In this document: positions 11,510 through 15,804 of the stretch, piece by piece
How the letters are laid out: each line of letters begins with the position of its first letter
Position numbering within the stretch: the stretch's first letter is position 1
Notes under the pieces: model-generated
What the model saw: the letters and a program-made list of their open reading frames with translations, nothing else
Database searches by the model: none
Told to the model about the DNA's origin: nothing
Made by a program: the position numbers and the translations under genes
Assembly (NCBI GenBank): GCA_027053145.1
Contig: JALUED010000045.1
Location: 1 to 15,804, forward strand
Reading direction: 5' to 3'
Origin: Thermaceae bacterium
GTDB taxonomy: Bacteria; Deinococcota; Deinococci; Deinococcales; Marinithermaceae
DNA: 15,804 nt

Positions 11510-14110
11510 GTGCGGTACGTCTACCCCTTTGAAGAGGCCGCCGGGCTTGGCCGCAAGCTCCTTGGGGGCAAGGGCTACGCCCTTGCCGAAATGGTCCGGG
11601 CGGGCTTTCCGGTTCCTCCGGGGTTCACCGTAACCACCGAGGCGTGCCGTCACTACCACCGCGAGGGGCAGGTCCCGGAAGGACTTTGGGAAGAGGTCCG
11701 AGAGGGGATGGCGACCCTCGAGCGGACCACCGGACGCGCCTTTGGTGGCGAGGGGCTTCCCCTTTTGGTCTCGGTGCGCTCCGGAGCGCCGGTCTCGATG
11801 CCCGGCATGATGGACACGATCCTGAACCTGGGCTTAAACGAGCAGGGGGTCCAGGGGCTTGCCGAAGCCACCGGCAATCCCCGTTTCGCCTGGGACGCGT
11901 ACCGGCGGCTGCTCGCCATGTACGGCGAGGTGGTGCTTGGGCTTCCCCCGGAGGCTTTTTCAAACCTGCTTGAGGCGATGAAGGCGGAGCGCGGGGCCGA
12001 GCGCGACCTGGACCTTTCCGCCGAGGACCTCGCCGAGCTCGCGAGGCGCTTTAAGCGGGCGATCGAAGAGAAAGGCAAACGTTTTCCCGAGGACCCTTGG
12101 GAGCAGCTAAGGGGGGCGGTCGTCGCGGTCTTTGAGAGCTGGAACAACCCCCGGGCCCGGGTCTACCGGCGCCACTACCAGATCCCGGACGACCTCTGCA
12201 CCGCGGTGAACGTTCAGGCGATGGTCTTCGGCAACCTGGGCGAGGACTCGGGGACCGGGGTGGGGTTCACCCGAAACCCCGCCACCGGCAAGAAAGAACT
12301 CTACGGCGAGTACCTGAAAAACGCCCAGGGCGAGGACGTGGTTGCCGGGGTGCGCACCCCCGAGCCGCTTTCCCGCCTAAAGGAGGAAAACCCCGCGCTC
12401 TATGCCGAGATCGAGGGGGTAGCCCAGAGGCTGGAAGCCCATTTCCGCGACATGCAGGATTTTGAGTTCACCGTCGAGCGCGGCAAGCTCTACCTGCTTC
12501 AAACCCGAGCGGGCAAGCGCACCCCCGAGGCGGCGGTCCGGATTGCCGTGGACCTGGTGGAGGAGGGGCTTATTGACGAAGAAGAGGCGCTTTTGAAGGT
12601 GGATGCGGGGAGCCTTCCCGCGCTCCTCCGGGCCCGGGTGGACGCGACTACGGCGCCCGAGCCTGTAGCCCGGGGGCTTCCGGCGAGCCCGGGGGCTGCG
12701 GTCGGCCACGCGGTGCTCTCCCCGGAGGCCGCCGAGGAGTGGACCGCCCGCGGCCTCGACGTCATCTTGGTCCGCACCGAAACGAGCCCTGAGGACATCA
12801 CCGGCATGTTCCTTGCCAAGGGGATCCTCACCGCGCGGGGCGGCATGACGAGCCACGCGGCGGTGGTGGCCCGTGGGATCGGCGTGCCGGCGGTGGTGGG
12901 CACCGCCGGCCTCCGCGTCGAGCCCGAGCAGAAGCGCTTTTTCCTCGGCGAACACGAGCTGAAAGAAGGCGACGTGATCAGTATCGACGGAACCACCGGA
13001 GCGGTCTACCTCGGCGAAGTCGCCCTGGTGGAGGGCGGGGCGGGGGAGGAGCTCGATCGCCTGCTCGCTTGGGCGGATCGGGTCCGGGTTCTCGGCGTTC
13101 GGGCCAACGCCGACACCCCCGAGGATGCGAAAAAGGCCCGCGAGTTCGGGGCCGAGGGGATTGGCCTCGTGCGCACCGAACATATGTTTTTCGAAGAAGA
13201 GAAGCTCCGCTGGATGCGGGCGCTGATCCTCGCCGATGACGAAGCCGAGGCGAAGGCGGCTTTAAAGCGCCTCTTTGAGTATCAGAAGGCCGATTTCAAG
13301 GGCATCCTACGGGCGATGGACGGCCTGCCGGTCACGGTGCGGTTTTTGGACCCGCCGCTCCACGAGTTTTTGCCGCCGCTCGTGGAATTGGAACGCAAAG
13401 AGGCCCGAGGGGAGCTTGCGCCGGGGGAGGCCAAGCTTTTAAAGCAGGTTCGAACCCTGGCCGAGCAAAACCCCATGCTGGGCTTTCGAGGGATCCGGCT
13501 CTTGCTTTTACGCCCGGAGATCCTCGTCATGCAGATGGAGGCGCTGCTCGCCGCCACCCAAGAGCTCCGGGCAGAGGGGCTTGACCCCCGGCCCGAGGCG
13601 ATGCTTCCCCTGATCAGCGACGCCCGCGAGGTGGAGCGGGCCTTTGAGCTCCTCGAGCCGGTGTTTGAGCGCTACGGCTTCCGCATCCCCCTCGGAACCA
13701 TGATCGAGACCCCCCGCGCCGCCCTCACCGCGGGGAAAATCGCTTCCCTGGTCGAGTTCTTCAGCTACGGCACCAACGATCTGACCCAGCTCACCTACGG
13801 GATTTCCCGCGACGACGCCGGCAAGTTCCTCCCGGCTTACCTCGAGGACCGCCTCTTTCCCGCAGACCCCACCGAGCGCCTTGACGAGGAAGGGGTAGGG
13901 CGGCTCCTCGCCCTTTCGGCTCGCGAGGGGCGGGAGAAAAACCCCGACTTGAAGCTTGGGCTCTGCGGCGAGCACGGCGGCGAGGCCCACTCGGTGAAGT
14001 TCGCCGCCCGGGTCGGGTTGGACTACGTTTCGGCCTCGCCCTACCGGGTGCTCACCGCGCGGCTTGCGGCGGCGCAGGCCGAGGTGGAGAAGCGGCGTGC
14101 CAACGCGTGA
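11510..14110 (+). CDS. ppdK: Pyruvate, phosphate dikinase
   Basis: PPDK interconverts pyruvate, ATP and phosphate with PEP, AMP and pyrophosphate. The 866-residue protein (the Clostridium symbiosum enzyme has 874) contains the ATP-grasp nucleotide-binding domain (1 to about 340, with LLGGKGYALAEM and SVRSGAPVSMPGMMDTILNL), the swivelling phosphohistidine domain with GGMTSHAAVVARG and catalytic His449, and the PEP/pyruvate TIM barrel (about 510-866) with GIGLVRTEHMFF, NPMLGFRGIRL, SYGTNDLTQLTYG and the active-site cysteine C819 in GLCGEHGGE. All key residues look intact. The GTG at 11510 has GGAGGT (11499-11504) five bases upstream. Lying behind an Rrf2 regulator suggests redox or iron-linked control of the PEP/pyruvate node; the reaction direction is not decidable here. 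Confidence 0.97.
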   Translation: MRYVYPFEEAAGLGRKLLGGKGYALAEMVRAGFPVPPGFTVTTEACRHYHREGQVPEGLWEEVREGMATLERTTGRAFGGEGLPLLVSVRSGAPVSMPGMMDTILNLGLNEQGVQGLAEATGNPRFAWDAYRRLLAMYGEVVLGLPPEAFSNLLEAMKAERGAERDLDLSAEDLAELARRFKRAIEEKGKRFPEDPWEQLRGAVVAVFESWNNPRARVYRRHYQIPDDLCTAVNVQAMVFGNLGEDSGTGVGFTRNPATGKKELYGEYLKNAQGEDVVAGVRTPEPLSRLKEENPALYAEIEGVAQRLEAHFRDMQDFEFTVERGKLYLLQTRAGKRTPEAAVRIAVDLVEEGLIDEEEALLKVDAGSLPALLRARVDATTAPEPVARGLPASPGAAVGHAVLSPEAAEEWTARGLDVILVRTETSPEDITGMFLAKGILTARGGMTSHAAVVARGIGVPAVVGTAGLRVEPEQKRFFLGEHELKEGDVISIDGTTGAVYLGEVALVEGGAGEELDRLLAWADRVRVLGVRANADTPEDAKKAREFGAEGIGLVRTEHMFFEEEKLRWMRALILADDEAEAKAALKRLFEYQKADFKGILRAMDGLPVTVRFLDPPLHEFLPPLVELERKEARGELAPGEAKLLKQVRTLAEQNPMLGFRGIRLLLLRPEILVMQMEALLAATQELRAEGLDPRPEAMLPLISDAREVERAFELLEPVFERYGFRIPLGTMIETPRAALTAGKIASLVEFFSYGTNDLTQLTYGISRDDAGKFLPAYLEDRLFPADPTERLDEEGVGRLLALSAREGREKNPDLKLGLCGEHGGEAHSVKFAARVGLDYVSASPYRVLTARLAAAQAEVEKRRANA

Positions 14111-14149
14111 ATGTTTTCACGATCTGGAGGGTGTTCTTCGACACGAAAA

Positions 14150-14179
14150 GCCCCCCTCCTGACGTGCCAGGAGGGGGGC
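14150..14179. terminator. Strong hairpin between convergent ppdK and ileS
   Basis: GCCCCCCTCCTG (14150-14161) pairs perfectly with 14168-14179 around a 6-base loop. Leftward the stem is followed by TTTTC, a good intrinsic terminator for ileS. Rightward it starts 40 bases after the ppdK stop and is not followed by a U-run, so it probably serves both genes but works best for ileS. Confidence 0.8.
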
Positions 14180-14187
14180 GGCTTGCC

Positions 14188-15804
14188 CTAGTCCACCCGC
14201 TCGATGCCGAAGACGGCTTCGCCGGCTTCGCCCAGTACCTCGACCCGGTGGCCGCGGGGCTCGCCGGGCTCCAGGCTTTGGGCCAGGGTCTCCTCCATGA
14301 TCCGCTTTCCGTGGGCTTGGATCGCTTCGGCGTAGTCGCCGCTCGCCCGGTAGGTGAGGCGGATGCGGTCGGCAACGAACAAGTCCATCTCCTTTCGCCC
14401 CTGCTGGATCAAGCGGATCAGGTCGCGGGCTAGGCCCTCGAGCTGGAGAGGCCGATCCACGCGCGTATCGAGCGCGGCGACGTACCCTCCCCGCGCTTCG
14501 GCGGCAAAGCCCTCGGGCGCGTTGGCCTCGACCAAGAGCTCTTCGGGCAGGAGCGTGAAGGTCTCGCCTCCTGCCTGGAGCGTCACCGGCTCGCCGGCGA
14601 GCGCTTTGGCCGCGAGTGCGTTGGCGTCGGCTTCGGCCAAGGCCCGCCGGATGGTGGCGAGTTTCTTGCCGTATTTCGGGCCCAGCTTGGGGAGGTTGGG
14701 TTTCACTGTATAGGCGACGCGGGCCTCGGCGGGGCTTAGGACCTCGAGCCGCTTGACGTTCAGCTCGTCTTGGATTTCTTCGGCAAAGTGCCGGAGCGCT
14801 TTGCGCTCGGCTTCGGTGGGGGCGACAAGCCGCAGCAGGGGCAAGGGGGTGCGGGTTTTCACCCCGGCCTTTGCGCGGGCGCTCCGCGCGAGCTCGACCG
14901 CCTCGAGGACGGTCGCCATCGCGCGAAGCAACGCCTCGTCGAGGAGAGCCGGGTTGGGTTTCGGCCAGTCGGCGAGGTGCACGCTCTCGGGGGCGCTTTC
15001 GTCCACCCGGCGGACGAGGTTTTGCCAGAGCGCTTCGGCCAGGAAAGGGGTGAAGGGTGCGGTGAGAAGGGTGACGGCCACCAGCGCCTCCCAGAGCGTG
15101 GCGTAGGCGGATTCGCGGTCGTGGGCGTCTTCGTTCTTCCAAAACCGCCGCCGGTTCCGGCGCACGTACCACTGGGAGAGGTCGCGCACCACGAAGTCGC
15201 GGAGCTTCCTCGCCGGGGTGGTGGGGTCGTAGGCCTCAAGCCCTTCGGTGACCTCCTCGATGAGCCGTTGCACCCGCGCTACCAGCCAGCGGTCCATCTC
15301 GGGCCGCTCCTCGACCGGCGGGCGGCGCTTGAGGTCGGGCTCGTCGAGGTTGGCGTAGGTGACGAAGAAGCTATAAACGTTCCAGAGCGTCAGGAAGTAG
15401 TCCCTGAGCGCCTCCTGCACCAGGTTGGGGCCGAAACGCCGGGAAGCCTCGGGCGGGGCGGCGACGTAGATGTACCAGCGCAGGGCGTCGGCCCCGAAGC
15501 GGTTGATGATCTCCCACGGGTCCACCACGTTGCCCTTCGACTTCGACATCTTCTCGCCCTTTTCGTCGAGGATGTGGCCGTGGCAGATTACGTTTTTAAA
15601 GGCCACCGAGTCGAAGAGCATGACCCCGAGCTGGTGGAGGCTGTTGAACCAGCCGCGGGTTTGGTCGATGGCTTCCGAGATGAAGTCGGCGGGGAAGCTC
15701 TTTCGGAAGGTCTCCTGGTTTTCGAAGGGGTAGTGGAACTGGGCGAAGGGCATGGCGCCGGAGTCGTACCAAACGTCGATCACGTAGGGGACCCGGCGCA
15801 TCGT
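14188..15804 (-). CDS. ileS: Isoleucyl-tRNA synthetase, C-terminal part (5' end outside the window)
   Basis: The visible 538 residues are the second half of the class I enzyme that charges tRNA-Ile. They begin in the catalytic domain ([20 protein letters not shown]), pass through [20 protein letters not shown] and the KMSKS loop ([19 protein letters not shown] at 15538-15552), then the anticodon-binding helical domain ([35 protein letters not shown]) and the long C-terminal region. There is no C-terminal zinc finger, which fits the IleS2/eukaryote-like type found in Thermus, generally less sensitive to mupirocin. The closeness to the Thermus enzyme is the main evidence for the taxonomic placement. 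The frame stays open to the right edge, so the start is not in the window. Confidence 0.97.
   Translation of the reverse strand, partial: TMRRVPYVIDVWYDSGAMPFAQFHYPFENQETFRKSFPADFISEAIDQTRGWFNSLHQLGVMLFDSVAFKNVICHGHILDEKGEKMSKSKGNVVDPWEIINRFGADALRWYIYVAAPPEASRRFGPNLVQEALRDYFLTLWNVYSFFVTYANLDEPDLKRRPPVEERPEMDRWLVARVQRLIEEVTEGLEAYDPTTPARKLRDFVVRDLSQWYVRRNRRRFWKNEDAHDRESAYATLWEALVAVTLLTAPFTPFLAEALWQNLVRRVDESAPESVHLADWPKPNPALLDEALLRAMATVLEAVELARSARAKAGVKTRTPLPLLRLVAPTEAERKALRHFAEEIQDELNVKRLEVLSPAEARVAYTVKPNLPKLGPKYGKKLATIRRALAEADANALAAKALAGEPVTLQAGGETFTLLPEELLVEANAPEGFAAEARGGYVAALDTRVDRPLQLEGLARDLIRLIQQGRKEMDLFVADRIRLTYRASGDYAEAIQAHGKRIMEETLAQSLEPGEPRGHRVEVLGEAGEAVFGIERVD

Noticed and set aside
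12377..13183. Minus-strand open frame opposite ppdK
   Set aside because: Antisense to a well-conserved enzyme, with no recognisable domain or start signals.
1..15804. Strong excess of CTCGAG (I counted about 26 by eye)
   Set aside because: Nearly all those checked read in frame as CTC GAG, Leu-Glu, so codon preference explains them rather than a DNA signal such as a Chi-like or uptake motif.

Overview
The window is a high-GC stretch (roughly two-thirds G+C by eye) of a bacterial chromosome, almost certainly from the family Thermaceae (Deinococcus-Thermota). The best taxonomic marker is the isoleucyl-tRNA synthetase fragment at the right end, which I recognise as very close to the Thermus enzyme. 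Supporting signs are the strong GC3 bias, GTG starts, overlapping genes, a DUF1999 GNAT protein of the kind known from Thermus, and -10 boxes lying 6-8 bases before start codons (leaderless transcription, as in Deinococcus). An archaeal-type ATP-dependent DNA ligase is not usual Thermus content and points to another thermophilic genus or lineage, but the genus cannot be fixed from this sequence alone.

Layout: positions 1-4553 are a leftward run: tsaB (tRNA t6A synthesis), an exported DUF3352-like protein, a BatA-type von Willebrand A membrane protein, a DUF1999 GNAT protein, an HMA-like mini-protein without its CxxC, then, after a 105-base gap, the start of aconitase. tsaB is divergent from an ATP-dependent DNA ligase with only 25 bases between the start codons. 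The ligase is followed by a membrane-anchored DsbA-like thioredoxin (CPHC). A 15-bp perfect stem separates that gene from a convergent, visibly lower-GC lipoprotein gene. Next, rightward, come rpmE (L31), tdk and miaA, then an ABC-3 family (Zn/Mn/Fe-type) ATPase and permease without a binding protein. They are followed by an Rrf2/IscR-type regulator with three cysteines, five bases upstream of the ribosome-binding region of ppdK (pyruvate phosphate dikinase). A strong hairpin separates ppdK from the convergent ileS, whose N-terminal half lies outside the window.

Functionally this is mostly housekeeping: TCA cycle and PEP/pyruvate interconversion (acnA, ppdK), translation and tRNA modification (tsaB, miaA, rpmE, ileS), nucleotide salvage (tdk), envelope thiol chemistry and metal uptake. 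I see no CRISPR array, insertion sequence, tRNA or rRNA gene, and no convincing undescribed multi-gene system. The points most worth checking are the missing canonical start of the BatA-like gene, the abutting divergent -10 boxes of tsaB and the ligase, the ligase's origin, the low-GC two-cysteine lipoprotein beside the DsbA-like gene, and the Rrf2-ppdK pair.
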